Assembly: GCA_947624195.1 (NCBI GenBank)
Contig: CANQJH010000001.1
Span: forward strand, 1-49,232
Direction of reading: 5' to 3'
DNA length: 49,232 nt
DNA from: an uncultured Clostridia bacterium
GTDB taxonomy: Bacteria > Bacillota > Clostridia > TANB77 > CAG-508
Part shown: piece after piece, positions 18,719-27,556 of the stretch
How positions within the stretch are numbered: the first letter of the stretch is position 1
Layout: every line of letters starts with the position of its first letter
Made by a program: the position numbers and the translations under genes
The notes under the pieces: generated by a model
The model's database searches: none
The model's input: the letters and a program-made list of their open reading frames with translations, nothing else
Told to the model about the DNA's origin: nothing

Positions 18719-18973
18719 ATGGAAGAAAGAGTAGTAAGACCTTTTACAATGTGGAGACATTTTAAAGGAGCAAGATCATTTGTAATTACAGTGGCAGAAC
18801 ATAGTGAAACTGGAGAAAAATTAGTTGTTTATCGCTGTATGGATAACAACGGTAAAACAAACCATAAAGATGGCATTTATGCAAGACCATTGGAAATGTT
18901 TTTATCAGAAGTAGACCATGAAAAGTATCCAGATGTTACTCAGAAATATCGTTTCGAAGAAATTGTAGATTAA
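18719..18973 (+). CDS. DUF1653 domain protein
   Basis: 84 aa. The whole protein is a DUF1653 domain: RPFTMWRHFKGARSFVITVA, then HSETGEKLVVYRCM, YARPLEMFLSEVDHEKYP and a closing RFEEI. The family is widespread, small and of unknown function, predicted as a beta-barrel. SD AAGGAGGG about 10 bases before the ATG. It follows the tRNA by 42 bases and may share its transcript. Convergent with rnhA, which ends 24 bases away. Confidence 0.85.
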   Translation: MEERVVRPFTMWRHFKGARSFVITVAEHSETGEKLVVYRCMDNNGKTNHKDGIYARPLEMFLSEVDHEKYPDVTQKYRFEEIVD

Positions 18974-18996
18974 TTTATGTGATTAAGTTGGATTAT

Positions 18997-19431
18997 TTAT
19001 AAATTTGAGATAGCCTCTCTAGCTAGTTCATCACATCTGTTGTTGTATTCGTTATCACTATGACCTTTAACTTTAATAAAATTAACTTTATGAGTTTTGG
19101 TAAGAGCATATAACTCTTGCCAAAGCTCTTTATTTTTGACATCATCACCAACAGCGGTTTTCCAATTCTTTTTAATCCAGTTATAAATCCAGCCTTGTTC
19201 AAATCCATTTACAACATAAGCACTGTCACTGTATAAATCAACTTCACAAGGGAACTTAAGTGCTTTAAGTCCTTCAATAACAGCAGTAAGTTCCATAACA
19301 TTATTTGTGGTATCTTTTAAACCACCAGAAATCTCCTTTTTATTTTCTTTAAACATTAAGATAGCAGCCCATCCGCCAGGTCCTGGATTACCAGAACAAG
19401 CACCATCTGTATATATTGTAACTTTTTCCAT
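18997..19431 (-). CDS. rnhA: Ribonuclease HI
   Basis: 144 aa; cuts RNA in RNA-DNA hybrids (R-loops, primers). The DEDD active site is complete: Asp9 in [15 protein letters not shown], Glu47 in NNVMELTAV, Asp69 in LYSDSAYVV and Asp134 in RCDELAREA; the basic handle WIKKNW is present. Length is typical of type 1 enzymes. SD AAAGGA about 11 bases upstream. Convergent with the DUF1653 gene and divergent from tmcAL. Confidence 0.96.
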   Translation of the reverse strand: MEKVTIYTDGACSGNPGPGGWAAILMFKENKKEISGGLKDTTNNVMELTAVIEGLKALKFPCEVDLYSDSAYVVNGFEQGWIYNWIKKNWKTAVGDDVKNKELWQELYALTKTHKVNFIKVKGHSDNEYNNRCDELAREAISNL

Positions 19432-19608
19432 AAAATTTTAAATCCTTTCTCAATTTCCAAGTTTAAAACTGTACATTTCGACTAGGAAAATAATTTATTA
19501 AAGTAAAATAGAAACTTTTTTGAACTATTCTCAAAATTATTGTAGAAAAACATATTTTATGTTATTATAACAATATTAAATAGAGGTTTCAAGATAGGAG
19601 GAACAATT

Positions 19609-20838
19609 TTGTCAAAAGTTTTAGGTATAGTAGCGGAATACAATCCATTTCACAATGGACATTTGTATCATATTCAAAAATCAAAAGTGCTATCAGGAAC
19701 AGATACAGCTGTGGGTGTAATTAGTGGTAATTTTACACAAAGGGGAGAAACGTCAATTATTAATAAGTGGGAAAAGGCTAAAATGGCAATTAGTAACGGT
19801 ATAGATTTAGTTATAGAACTTCCAACTATTTATAGTATTTCAAGTGCGGAAAATTTTGCCTATGGTGCAATAAAAATATTGGATATTATGAAAGTAGTAA
19901 ATACATTGTCGTTTGGAATAGAAGCGAAAAGTTTACTTCAAATTAATAGCGTGGCAGATGTACTCTACAATGAAGCTGATGAATACAAAGGGATTTTAAG
20001 AAAAGAATTAGATAAAGGCGTTTCATACCCTGAAGCTAGGCAAAATGCGGTGGTAAGTTATTTGCAAGACGACAGGTATAATGATGTGTTAAGAGGCTCA
20101 AATAATATTTTGGGTATAGAGTATTTAAAAACATTAAAGAAACTAAAAAGTAAGATGAATCCAGTTGCAGTAAATAGAAAACTTGTGAGCTACAATGATG
20201 AAGAAGCAACTGAAAATTTTGCAAGTTCTACTGCAATAAGAAATTTACTAAAAAATAAAAATGTTGATAAAATTAAAAATGTTGTGCCAGAAAGTTCTTT
20301 TGAAATATTAAAGCAAAATATTAATAATGGAATGGTAGTGCAAGATATTTCTGTTTTTGCTAAAGAAATTTTGTATAAATTGAGAACAATGCCATTAAGT
20401 GAAATTGCAAATCTGCCGGAAGTGTCTGAGGGACTTGAAAATCTGATAAAAGATGCTTCTGAGAAAACTAATGATTTATCAGAATTTATTGAAATTGTTA
20501 AGTCAAAAAGGTACACACAAACTAGAATTCAAAGAATTATGCTATATGCTCTTTTGGGAATAACTAAAACTGATATGGAAATGTCAAAAAATATTGTTCC
20601 ATATATTAGAGTTTTGGGTTTTAATGAAAAAGGGGAAAAGTTATTGGCAAATATTATTGATGAAAAGAGTGTGGATATTCCTTTAATTACTTCGGTTAAA
20701 AAGTTTGAGAGTGAAAATAACAATATTGAGTACAAGAGATTGCTTGAAATTGATAAGTTGGCGACAAATATCTATACTTTGGGTTATGATAAGCATTCAT
20801 GTGCTAATTTAGATTATACACAACCAATGATTAAATGA
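19609..20838 (+). CDS. tmcAL: tRNA(Met) cytidine acetate ligase TmcAL
   Basis: 409 aa (B. subtilis YlbM family). It uses acetate and ATP to make N4-acetylcytidine at the wobble base of elongator tRNA-Met. The N-terminal nucleotidyltransferase fold shows GIVAEYNPFHNGHLYHI (HIGH-like HNGH), then VISGNFTQRGE, WEKAKMAISNGIDLVIELP and SAENFAYGA. The middle has SSTAIRNLL, and the C-terminal helical region ends HSCANLDYTQPMIK. Start is TTG at 19609 with a perfect AGGAGG 7 bases upstream. Length fits the family (about 400-415 aa). Immediately downstream lies repeat copy A. Confidence 0.93.
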   Translation: MSKVLGIVAEYNPFHNGHLYHIQKSKVLSGTDTAVGVISGNFTQRGETSIINKWEKAKMAISNGIDLVIELPTIYSISSAENFAYGAIKILDIMKVVNTLSFGIEAKSLLQINSVADVLYNEADEYKGILRKELDKGVSYPEARQNAVVSYLQDDRYNDVLRGSNNILGIEYLKTLKKLKSKMNPVAVNRKLVSYNDEEATENFASSTAIRNLLKNKNVDKIKNVVPESSFEILKQNINNGMVVQDISVFAKEILYKLRTMPLSEIANLPEVSEGLENLIKDASEKTNDLSEFIEIVKSKRYTQTRIQRIMLYALLGITKTDMEMSKNIVPYIRVLGFNEKGEKLLANIIDEKSVDIPLITSVKKFESENNNIEYKRLLEIDKLATNIYTLGYDKHSCANLDYTQPMIK

Positions 20839-20860
20839 ATTAATATACATTTAATTTAAA

Positions 20861-21057
20861 AATTATAAATATAGGTTATCTTCTCATGCCTTGCTGTCGA
20901 AAATTCCATAAGGCCACTGCTGGCTGTGCAATAAGTGTACTTCCTAAAGCATACATAATGCCATTGGGCGCTTGTATGTAATTTTCTTCATTCGACCCTT
21001 GCTAGCGCTACGGGTGGTCCCTGCGCGGCTTATTCGAAGATAACTATATTTATAATT
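20861..21057 (+). mobile_element. Dispersed 200-bp inverted-repeat element, copy A
   Basis: A 197-bp element with imperfect 22-23-bp terminal inverted repeats (left ends GGTTATCTTC, right begins GAAGATAAC). The core is far GC-richer than the flanks. Copy B (45673-45874, opposite orientation) has nearly the same core, with small clusters of differences. The core holds a 31-codon frame (20885-20980, MPCCRKFHKATAGCA...) preserved in both copies but without an SD. MITE-like mobility is inferred from the terminal repeats and dispersion. It fills most of the 20839-21182 gap; nothing else is recognisable there. Confidence 0.7.
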
Positions 21058-21182
21058 TTTTTATTATGAATAAAATATCATAATGTTACAAATATTACAT
21101 TATGATTAATTTTTAATGATAATTATTGCAACACAAAGGGTTATGTCTTATAATTAATACAAATAATTAGGGAGGCAATCTA

Positions 21183-21743
21183 ATGGGAGACGAAACTTTT
21201 GCAGATTACATTTTAAGTGAAAAAGACTGGAGTAAAAAGCTTGAAATAATGTATTATCTAAAAAAGAGAACAGGTATCTACTATGATAATTCTGTTATTT
21301 TTAAAACATTGATAGTTAAGCTTTTTTTAGATTATTTACATGAGTTTTATCCTAAATTTGAAATTGATGATAATCTAGTAATTACCGCAAGACTGCTTTG
21401 TGATTGTCAAAAAATTGAAAACTCTACTAATTTAGATGAAATACAAAGTTATGCCAAAAAGGGTGCAGAATACTTGGCAAATCTGGGATTTGATGAAAAG
21501 TTTTGCAAAATATGTGAAGGTGTAAATAGATATACAATAACTGAAAATAGATATCCAGAAAGTGATATATTAGAGCTAGCAGATCAGTTTGGGGGAATGC
21601 TTTTAGATAGACCTGAAAGAGTTGGATTTAAACCAGATGAAGCATTAGTTCTATTAGAACATAGAAATTTAAAAGATAAAAACAACAGACTTTTAAAACC
21701 ATTCGTAAAATTTGTAGATTATATGCAAACAGTAGAAGCTTAA
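21183..21743 (+). CDS. Degenerate HD-GYP-like protein
   Basis: 186 aa soluble protein. Its layout follows an HD/HD-GYP phosphohydrolase: an N-terminal helical part, then ITARLLCDCQKIENSTN where active enzymes have LLHDIGKI, then SYAKKGAEYLANLGFDE, and DILELADQFGGMLLDRPER leading to FKPDEALVLL, like the ADxYDAL...RPY and EEAL parts of HD-GYP. The metal-binding HD has become CD and the usual GYP segment is not seen, so catalysis looks lost. It could be a regulatory pseudoenzyme sensing a nucleotide. SD GGGAGG 7 bases upstream; the next gene starts 26 bases downstream, giving an operon. Assignment from pattern only. Confidence 0.6.
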   Translation: MGDETFADYILSEKDWSKKLEIMYYLKKRTGIYYDNSVIFKTLIVKLFLDYLHEFYPKFEIDDNLVITARLLCDCQKIENSTNLDEIQSYAKKGAEYLANLGFDEKFCKICEGVNRYTITENRYPESDILELADQFGGMLLDRPERVGFKPDEALVLLEHRNLKDKNNRLLKPFVKFVDYMQTVEA

Positions 21744-21769
21744 TAAATAATAATTAGGAGGAATATAAA

Positions 21770-22090
21770 ATGGAGAGCTTTATAGACAATGCGGCAAGAA
21801 AATTTAATAATATAACACCCAAAGCAACTAGGTCAGCAATAGGAGAGGCTCTAAGCTTATCTGATAGATTTAAAGATATTCTTAAAAGAAAAATTAAACA
21901 AGATATAAAAGAAACACCAGAAGAAATGAGAGCAAGGGCTAGAGTAGAAGCTTCACTTGCAATCGAAGATGCAAAAAAAATGAATAGACCAGAAGCAATG
22001 AAGGAACCTAGTGACCCAAATAATAGTGTTATGAGACCAATTGATTATGAAAATGATGTTGCTCAAGTTACTGAAGAACATAATAGATAA
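21770..22090 (+). CDS. Hypothetical protein, 106 aa
   Basis: Family not recognised. Soluble, highly charged and mostly helical: MESFIDNAARKFNNITPKAT, a basic segment DRFKDILKRKIKQDIKE, then ARARVEASLAIEDAKKMN and an acidic tail DYENDVAQVTEEHNR that may be disordered. Strong SD AGGAGG. It is co-transcribed with the degenerate HD protein (26-base gap) and closed by a terminator, so the two probably act together. Confidence 0.65.
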   Translation: MESFIDNAARKFNNITPKATRSAIGEALSLSDRFKDILKRKIKQDIKETPEEMRARARVEASLAIEDAKKMNRPEAMKEPSDPNNSVMRPIDYENDVAQVTEEHNR

Positions 22091-22121
22091 TAAATTAAAA
22101 AATATATAAACAAAAGAAAAA

Positions 22122-22158
22122 GAGAGAGCAAATTGATTTATTTGCTTCTCTATTTTTA
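22122..22158 (+). terminator. Terminator of the two-gene HD-like operon
   Basis: AGAGAGCAAA pairs with TTTGCTTCTCT (one bulge), followed by ATTTTT. Confidence 0.85.
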
Positions 22159-22264
22159 GGCTAAATTTTGATTTGAAACTAATAAAAATAGGTTATTTCT
22201 TAATTATTTGTGCTAACCAACTACAAATTGAAATGTAGATTATGAGTAAAGAAAGGAACAAAAT

Positions 22265-23485
22265 ATGAACGAAATATTTGCAGATTTACATGTACATATT
22301 GGAAGAAGTGAAAGTGGAAAACCAGTAAAAATTACAGGAGCAAGAAGCCTTAATTTTGCAAACATTGCTAAAGAGTGTTTTGAAAGAAAAGGTATTGATG
22401 TAGTAGGAATAATAGATTGTGCTTCACCTTATGTAATTGAAGATATTGAGAACTTTTTGAAAACTGGGGAAGCTTATGAACTAAAAGATGGTGGAATAAT
22501 ATACAAAGATAAAGTTTGTATTATTTTAGGTAGTGAAGTAGAAACATCAGAAAAAAATGAAGATGGAAAAACGGGAAGTGCACATAATTGTTGCTATTTC
22601 CCAACATTAAAAGATATGAAGGGCTTTTCAAATGAAATGTCTAAGCATATAAAGAATATTACTTTAAGTACTCAAAGATCGGATGTTTCTGGATATGAAT
22701 TAATTGATATAGTTGAAAAGTACAATGGAGTGCTAATTCCAGCTCATGCGTTTACACCATTTAAAAGTTATTATGGAAATTGCACAAGAAGATTGGAAAG
22801 AATTTTTAAAGAAAAATATAATAAGATTTTTGCAATAGAACTTGGACTTAGTGCTGATACTTATATTGCGGATGAAATATCGGAACTTAGCGATAAAAAT
22901 TTCGTAACTAATTCGGATGCTCACTCTCTTCCAAAAATTGCGAGAGAATACAATAAATTGCTAGTTGAAGATATTAGTTTTAAAGAAATATTTAAAGCTA
23001 TTAAAATGGAAGATGGAAGAAAAATCATTGCTAATTTTGGACTAGACCCAAAACTAGGAAAGTACAATAGAAGTTTTTGCGAAGACTGCAATTCATCTAT
23101 TGAACTTCCACCACCAGCAACAAAATGTAATAAATGTGGTGGTACCAATATTACAATGGGAGTTTACGATAGAATTGAAATTATAAAAGACCAAGACTCC
23201 AAAAGCCCATCTTCTAGACCAAAATATAATTATCAGATTCCACTTCAATTTATGCCTGGAGTTGGAAATAAAGCCATAGACAAGTTACTAGACGCATTTG
23301 GAACAGAAATGACAATATTAAATAAAGTAACAAAGGACGATTTAGAAGCAGTCGTAGGATTAAAGCTTGCAGAAATTATAGATAATGCAAGAAATGGCAG
23401 AGTACATATTCATGCAGGCGGTGGCGGAGTATATGGCAAACTAGATACAAAAGCAAAACCAGAAGAATTAAGACAAACATCTTAA
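22265..23485 (+). CDS. Endonuclease Q family protein (PHP domain)
   Basis: 406 aa. EndoQ enzymes nick DNA 5' of deaminated bases (uracil, hypoxanthine) and abasic sites; the Bacillus homologue is YqxK. PHP domain: DLHVHIGRS at residues 7-15, GIIDCASP, LGSEVET, SAHNCCYFP, IPAHAF and NSDAH supply the metal ligands. A four-cysteine zinc knuckle lies at about 275-296 (CEDCNSSIELPP, then CNKCGG) and a helix-hairpin-helix-like tail at 340-390 (GVGNKAIDKLL, VVGLKLAEII). SD AAAGGAAC just upstream. It precedes spoIIM and xerD, an order I recall as partly conserved with Bacillus. Repair role by family. Confidence 0.88.
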   Translation: MNEIFADLHVHIGRSESGKPVKITGARSLNFANIAKECFERKGIDVVGIIDCASPYVIEDIENFLKTGEAYELKDGGIIYKDKVCIILGSEVETSEKNEDGKTGSAHNCCYFPTLKDMKGFSNEMSKHIKNITLSTQRSDVSGYELIDIVEKYNGVLIPAHAFTPFKSYYGNCTRRLERIFKEKYNKIFAIELGLSADTYIADEISELSDKNFVTNSDAHSLPKIAREYNKLLVEDISFKEIFKAIKMEDGRKIIANFGLDPKLGKYNRSFCEDCNSSIELPPPATKCNKCGGTNITMGVYDRIEIIKDQDSKSPSSRPKYNYQIPLQFMPGVGNKAIDKLLDAFGTEMTILNKVTKDDLEAVVGLKLAEIIDNARNGRVHIHAGGGGVYGKLDTKAKPEELRQTS

Positions 23486-23541
23486 GGCGTGTTATATTTT
23501 CCTCTAATTTTGAATACATATTATGTATCAGGAGGAAATAC

Positions 23542-24156
23542 ATGAGAAAAGCTATAGAAAAACACATAAAAGAGAATATAAAAGAATATTTTATATTTGC
23601 CTTGATTCTAATTATAGGATTATTTATTGGAACTCTAATTCTAAATAATTCAGGAACTGCGCAAAGAGAGGAAATTTCAAATTTTTTAAATGGGTTCAAT
23701 ACTCAAATAAAAGATGGTAGCAGAGTAGAGTATACAAGCATGTTATTTGAAATCCTAAAAAAGGACATTTTGCAAGTTGCATTAATTACTTTTCTAAGTG
23801 TCTCTATTATAGGAGTTCCGGCAATTTACTTAATAATTGGGTATAAAGGCTTTAGCCTAGGATATACAATATCAGCAATAAGTGTGACGTTTGGAGCAGG
23901 AAAAGGATTGCTGTTTTGCCTTTCTCTAATGTTTTTAAGCAAGATAATTGAAATACCAGCTATATTCTTTATTTCAATAAGTGGTATTAAAATGTACAAA
24001 ACCATTATTAAGGATAAAAGCAGGGAAAATATAAAATATGCTATAAGAAAATATATTTCAAATTTACTCATAGCTCTAATCATGTTTGCAATTTCAGCAC
24101 TAATTGAAACATATATATCTTCAAATTTATTTTTAAGTATTATAAAATATTTTTAA
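23542..24156 (+). CDS. spoIIM: Stage II sporulation protein M
   Basis: 204 aa polytopic membrane protein with about five helices: 16-35 (YFIFALILIIGLFIGTLIL), 78-96, 99-120, 129-150 and 178-199. SpoIIM scaffolds the SpoIID-SpoIIP peptidoglycan machine that drives engulfment of the forespore. Conserved features include the amphipathic basic N-terminus, GYKGFSLGYTISAI and GKGLLFCLSLMFLSKIIEIPA. SD AGGAGG 7 bases upstream. It lies between EndoQ and xerD and reads in the same direction. Confidence 0.92.
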   Translation: MRKAIEKHIKENIKEYFIFALILIIGLFIGTLILNNSGTAQREEISNFLNGFNTQIKDGSRVEYTSMLFEILKKDILQVALITFLSVSIIGVPAIYLIIGYKGFSLGYTISAISVTFGAGKGLLFCLSLMFLSKIIEIPAIFFISISGIKMYKTIIKDKSRENIKYAIRKYISNLLIALIMFAISALIETYISSNLFLSIIKYF

Positions 24157-24242
24157 AATCTATTTACATTTTTAAAATTATTTGATATAACATAATAAGT
24201 TTATGTAAAAACAATATTAATTAAAAGGGGCAGGGAATAATA

Positions 24243-25124
24243 ATGGATAAGCAAATTAAACTTTTTTTAGAATTTTTACAAAATGATAAAAAATTGTCAG
24301 ACAACACTCTTCAATCATATAGAAGAGATATCCTACAATTCGAAAGATATATTAATAAAAATGATATTAATTATACAAAGGCTACTGAACAAGATATTGC
24401 AGATTACATAGAGGAGTTAAAGAAAGAAGGAAAAAAGACGTCTACGGCTTCAAGAAGTTTAGCTACAATTAGGTCTTTTTATCAATTCTTATTGAGAACC
24501 AAAAAGGTAAAAGAGGACCCAACACTTGGAATGCAATCTCCAAAGATTGAAAAAAGAGTGCCAAGCGTGCTAACTTCTGAGGAAGTTGAATTACTTTTGG
24601 ACCAACCAAAGGATGTTGACCTTAAGGGAACTAGAGACAAGGCTATGCTTGAGTTCGCTTATGCAACAGGTATGAAAGTAACTGAAATAATTGATTTAGA
24701 TTTAGATAACGTTAATTTTGAAGAAAGTACAGTAAAGTGTTCAAATGGAAAAAAGTCTAGAACTATTCCTTTAGGAACACTTGCAGAAAAAGCTTTAAAA
24801 GAATATGTTGACCAAGCTAGACCAATTATGATTAAAGACGAAAAGAATAAAGCTCTATTTGTTAATGTTAATGGAGCGAGACTTACAAGACAAGGATTTT
24901 GGAAAATAGTAAAATATTATAAAGAACAAGCCCATATTGAAAAAGACATAACACCACACGTTTTAAGACACTCATTTGCAACACATCTATTACAAAATGG
25001 AGCAGACTTGAAATCAATTCAAGCAATGCTTGGACATTCAGATATATCATCGACACAAGTTTATGCTCAATTTGAAACACCTGAACTTAAAAATATATAC
25101 AAAAAGGCACATCCAAGAGCCTAG
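24243..25124 (+). CDS. xerD: Site-specific tyrosine recombinase XerD
   Basis: 293 aa, the normal length for the XerC/XerD recombinases that resolve chromosome dimers at dif. The N-terminal core-binding SAM-like domain covers about 1-85 (FLEFLQNDKKLSDNTLQSYR). In the catalytic domain the beta-hairpin Lys lies in NGKKSRTIPLG, H239 and R242 in HVLRHSFATHLL, the second His in MLGHSD and the Tyr in TQVYAQF. The first catalytic arginine of the R-K-H-R-H/W-Y set is replaced by Lys145 (ATGMKVTEI for the usual ATGxRVSEL). SD GGGGCAGGG is far from typical. A large palindromic terminator follows. Synteny after spoIIM supports a housekeeping role rather than a phage integrase. Confidence 0.93.
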   Translation: MDKQIKLFLEFLQNDKKLSDNTLQSYRRDILQFERYINKNDINYTKATEQDIADYIEELKKEGKKTSTASRSLATIRSFYQFLLRTKKVKEDPTLGMQSPKIEKRVPSVLTSEEVELLLDQPKDVDLKGTRDKAMLEFAYATGMKVTEIIDLDLDNVNFEESTVKCSNGKKSRTIPLGTLAEKALKEYVDQARPIMIKDEKNKALFVNVNGARLTRQGFWKIVKYYKEQAHIEKDITPHVLRHSFATHLLQNGADLKSIQAMLGHSDISSTQVYAQFETPELKNIYKKAHPRA

Positions 25125-25130
25125 ATTAAA

Positions 25131-25178
25131 TGGAATTATAAAAAGAGGCATTTTCAAATGCCTCTTTTTATAATTCTA
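25131..25178. terminator. Long near-perfect palindromic terminator after xerD
   Basis: Arms of about 22 bp (core GAGGCATTT / AAATGCCTC, with A and T runs) and a loop of only two bases (TC, 25154-25155). Works on both strands. Confidence 0.9.
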
Positions 25179-25299
25179 CATTATTTTACATTTACTAAAA
25201 TTAAATTTTATAGGTGTTATTATAAAAAATACATATATTCATGTTTTTTTGGATAATTGCCACTTGTAATTTTTTACAAGCGATTTACACCATAACCAC

Positions 25300-25328
25300 T
25301 TGACATATTTCCGATTTAATAATAAAAT
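25300..25328 (+). promoter_or_regulatory. Sigma-A promoter of rny
   Basis: TTGACA (25300-25305), a 17-base spacer, TAAAAT (25323-25328). Upstream, a CTTGTAA/TTACAAG hairpin (about 25263-25280) could be an operator or terminator. Confidence 0.75.
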
Positions 25329-25404
25329 AGATATGTAGAATATTTATAAAAATTATATATATTTGTACATTGAAATTTTAATAGAAAAAGAGGTGTTATT
25401 AATT

Positions 25405-26946
25405 ATGCAAATTGTAATTTATATCACTATTTTTCTAGTCTCAGCAATAGTTTTTCTATTCGTTGGATATATAGCAAGAAAGAAAACAGCTGAATCAAAA
25501 ATTAAAAGTGCTGAAACAGAAGCAAAGAGAATTTTAGAAGAAGCTAGTAAGGAAGCAGAAAATGCGAAAAAAGAAGAAATTGTTAAAGCAAAAGAAGAAA
25601 TTATAAATACAAGAAATGAATTAGAAGAAGAGATTAGAGAAAGAAGAAGTGATGTTCAACAACAAGAAAAAAGGTTGATTCAAAAAGAAGAAAACCTAGA
25701 AAAGAAAATCTACGATGTAGAACAAAGAGAAAAGCAATTGGACAAGAGAGAAGACAGTATAGAAGAAGAAAGACAGGAAGTACAAAAACTTAAAGACTCA
25801 GAGTTAGACCAATTAGAAAAAATAGCAAGACTTACTCAAGATGAAGCAAAAGTACAACTTTTAGCTAAAGTAGACGAAACATTAACTACAGAAAAAGCTG
25901 AAAGAATTAAGACAATGGAGGAACAAATCAAAGAAAAAGCTGAAGAAACTGCAAAAAATGTTATTACATACTCAATTCAAAAGTGTGCTGCAGATCATAC
26001 TTCTGAAGCTACAGTATCAATAGTAGCTCTTCCTAATGATGATATGAAAGGAAGAATAATAGGTAGAGAGGGAAGAAACATAAAAGCGTTAGAAACTTTA
26101 ACTGGTGTTGATTTTATCATAGACGATACTCCTGAAGCAGTAGTTATTTCTGGATTTGATCCACTAAGACGTGAGGTCGCACGATTAGCACTTGAAAAGC
26201 TAATTGATGATGGAAGAATACATCCATCTAAAATCGAAGAAATGGTTGAAAAGGCAAAAGAAGAACTTGCCAAAACAATTAAACAAGAAGGCGAAAGAGC
26301 TGCAATGGAAGCAGGTGTTATAAACCTTCACCCAGACATAATCAACTTACTTGGTAAACTTAAATATAGAACAAGTTATGGACAAAATGTTCTAATGCAT
26401 TCAATTGAAGTATCAAATGTAGCTAGAATAATGGCTGATGAACTTGGCCTAGATGTTAAACTTGCAAGAAGAGCTGGACTTTTACATGATATAGGAAAAG
26501 CTTTAGACCATGACATGGAAGGTACTCATGTTGAAATAGGAGTAGACGTTTTAAAGAAATACAAAGAAGATCCTAAAGTAATAAATGCAGTTGAAGCACA
26601 TCATGGAGATGTAGAACCACTAACACCTGAAGCATATTTAGTTCAGGCAGCTGATAGTATATCAGCATCAAGACCAGGTGCTAGACGTGAAACATTAGAT
26701 GCATATATTAAGAGATTAGAGCAACTTGAATCAATAGCTGATTCGTTTGAAGGGGTTGAAAAATCTTATGCAATTCAAGCTGGTAGAGAAATAAGAATTA
26801 TAGTAAAACCAGATAAAATATCTGATGATGAAATGACTTTAATAGCTAGAAAGATAGCAGAAAAAATAGAAGCAGAAATGGAATATCCAGGACAAATTAA
26901 AGTCAATATGATTAGAGAAAAAAGAGTTGTAGATTATGCAAAATAG
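25405..26946 (+). CDS. rny: Ribonuclease Y
   Basis: 513 aa membrane-anchored endoribonuclease, the main initiator of mRNA decay in Firmicutes. One membrane helix (about 2-24), a long coiled coil (about 30-190, rich in AEREILEEA- and EKRLIQKEE-like heptads), a KH domain (about 210-270, [15 protein letters not shown]) and an HD domain with His361-Asp362 in [12 protein letters not shown], closing with [16 protein letters not shown]. An earlier TTG at 25363 is in frame, but AGAGGTG lies 9 bases before the ATG at 25405 and the family starts at the membrane helix. It has its own promoter. ymdB and spoVS follow further down, as in B. subtilis. Confidence 0.97.
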   Translation: MQIVIYITIFLVSAIVFLFVGYIARKKTAESKIKSAETEAKRILEEASKEAENAKKEEIVKAKEEIINTRNELEEEIRERRSDVQQQEKRLIQKEENLEKKIYDVEQREKQLDKREDSIEEERQEVQKLKDSELDQLEKIARLTQDEAKVQLLAKVDETLTTEKAERIKTMEEQIKEKAEETAKNVITYSIQKCAADHTSEATVSIVALPNDDMKGRIIGREGRNIKALETLTGVDFIIDDTPEAVVISGFDPLRREVARLALEKLIDDGRIHPSKIEEMVEKAKEELAKTIKQEGERAAMEAGVINLHPDIINLLGKLKYRTSYGQNVLMHSIEVSNVARIMADELGLDVKLARRAGLLHDIGKALDHDMEGTHVEIGVDVLKKYKEDPKVINAVEAHHGDVEPLTPEAYLVQAADSISASRPGARRETLDAYIKRLEQLESIADSFEGVEKSYAIQAGREIRIIVKPDKISDDEMTLIARKIAEKIEAEMEYPGQIKVNMIREKRVVDYAK

Positions 26947-26967
26947 GTAATTTTTAGCATATTAGAC

Positions 26968-26996
26968 TTTACAAATTAATAAATATATGTTATAAT
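26968..26996 (+). promoter_or_regulatory. Strong promoter in front of the RNA candidate
   Basis: TTTACA (26968-26973), an exactly 17-base spacer, perfect TATAAT (26991-26996). It drives a stretch without a convincing gene. Confidence 0.75.
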
Positions 26997-27002
26997 TATA
27001 TT

Positions 27003-27180
27003 GTTGGTGCAGTATTCTAGTGATATTGCCTATTATGAGGGTGGGGCTAAAAATCCACTAATGGCAGACATACAGTTTTGTAGTGTTGCGCGAGACGCCA
27101 AGCTTGCGTGAGCTATGAAATAAGAGAGTAGGACCATATATAATGGCATATATATAGAAAGGTTCCTACTTTCGTATTTT
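27003..27180 (+). ncRNA. Structured non-coding RNA candidate
   Basis: About 178 nt after a near-consensus promoter, ending in a hairpin. Stems seen: GTGGG/TCCAC with loop CTAAAAA (27041-27058); GACATAC/GTAGTGTT (one bulge, 27067-27087); ACGC/GCGT (27095-27109); and a long 3' stem GAGAGTAGGA/TCCTACTTTC enclosing ATATAT repeats (27124-27173). The GC-richer centre (27086-27110) contrasts with the AT-rich flanks. No ORF with an SD is present. Size, isolation and promoter resemble independent RNAs such as 6S RNA or the raiA-motif RNA of Clostridia, but identity cannot be fixed by eye. tmRNA, RNase P and SRP RNA hallmarks are absent. Confidence 0.55.
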
Positions 27181-27522
27181 GTACAATATTTCGTATATTG
27201 TGATGCCTGTTTTGAGTGATAGTCTTGGGATTAGCTTAAAAGATAAAATTATTTGGCCAAATACTTTTATCATTTGCTATGAAATCACTATTGCAAAAGA
27301 AATTAGTAATAGAAGTAATATTTCAAGGAAAACTTCTAGACTGTTTATTGTAGTTAAGAAGTTTTATGGATTAAGATACGGATTTAAGTGGTAATCTGGT
27401 AGCCAAATTTTTTGGATGCTTTGTTTAAATGGAAACAGCTAATTAGTAATGATTAGTACGAAGTAGAGAAATTCGACTAGACCTAAACCGTAAAATTTAC
27501 ATAAAACTTTACCAACATATAT
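27181..27522 (+). other. Untranslated or decayed stretch after the RNA candidate
   Basis: About 340 bases without a supported gene. A perfect ACAATAT/ATATTGT hairpin lies at 27183-27201; small stems near 27415-27428 (CCAAA/TTTGG) and 27441-27458 (CTAAT/ATTAG) follow. A 71-codon frame lacks an SD and looks like chance or a relic. With the terminator at 27523 the whole could be one RNA of about 550 nt. Confidence 0.35.
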
Positions 27523-27556
27523 AAAAAAGCGGTAAGATATTCTTATCGTTTTTTTA
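27523..27556 (+). terminator. Intrinsic terminator
   Basis: GCGGTAAGA (27529-27537) pairs with TCTTATCGT (27541-27549) with G-T pairs; A run before, seven T after. Confidence 0.8.

Noticed and set aside
24243-25124. XerD as the integrase of a mobile island
   Set aside because: Length, SAM-like N-terminus and placement beside spoIIM and EndoQ fit chromosomal XerD; no attachment-site repeats or cargo were seen around it.
27003-27180. tmRNA, RNase P RNA or SRP RNA
   Set aside because: The tRNA-like ends, the GAGGAAAGTCC core of RNase P and the GGTCAGG...GGAAGCAGC loop of SRP RNA are all absent.
27179-27394. 71-codon open frame after the RNA candidate
   Set aside because: No ATG start, no SD and no recognisable family; it begins inside a hairpin.
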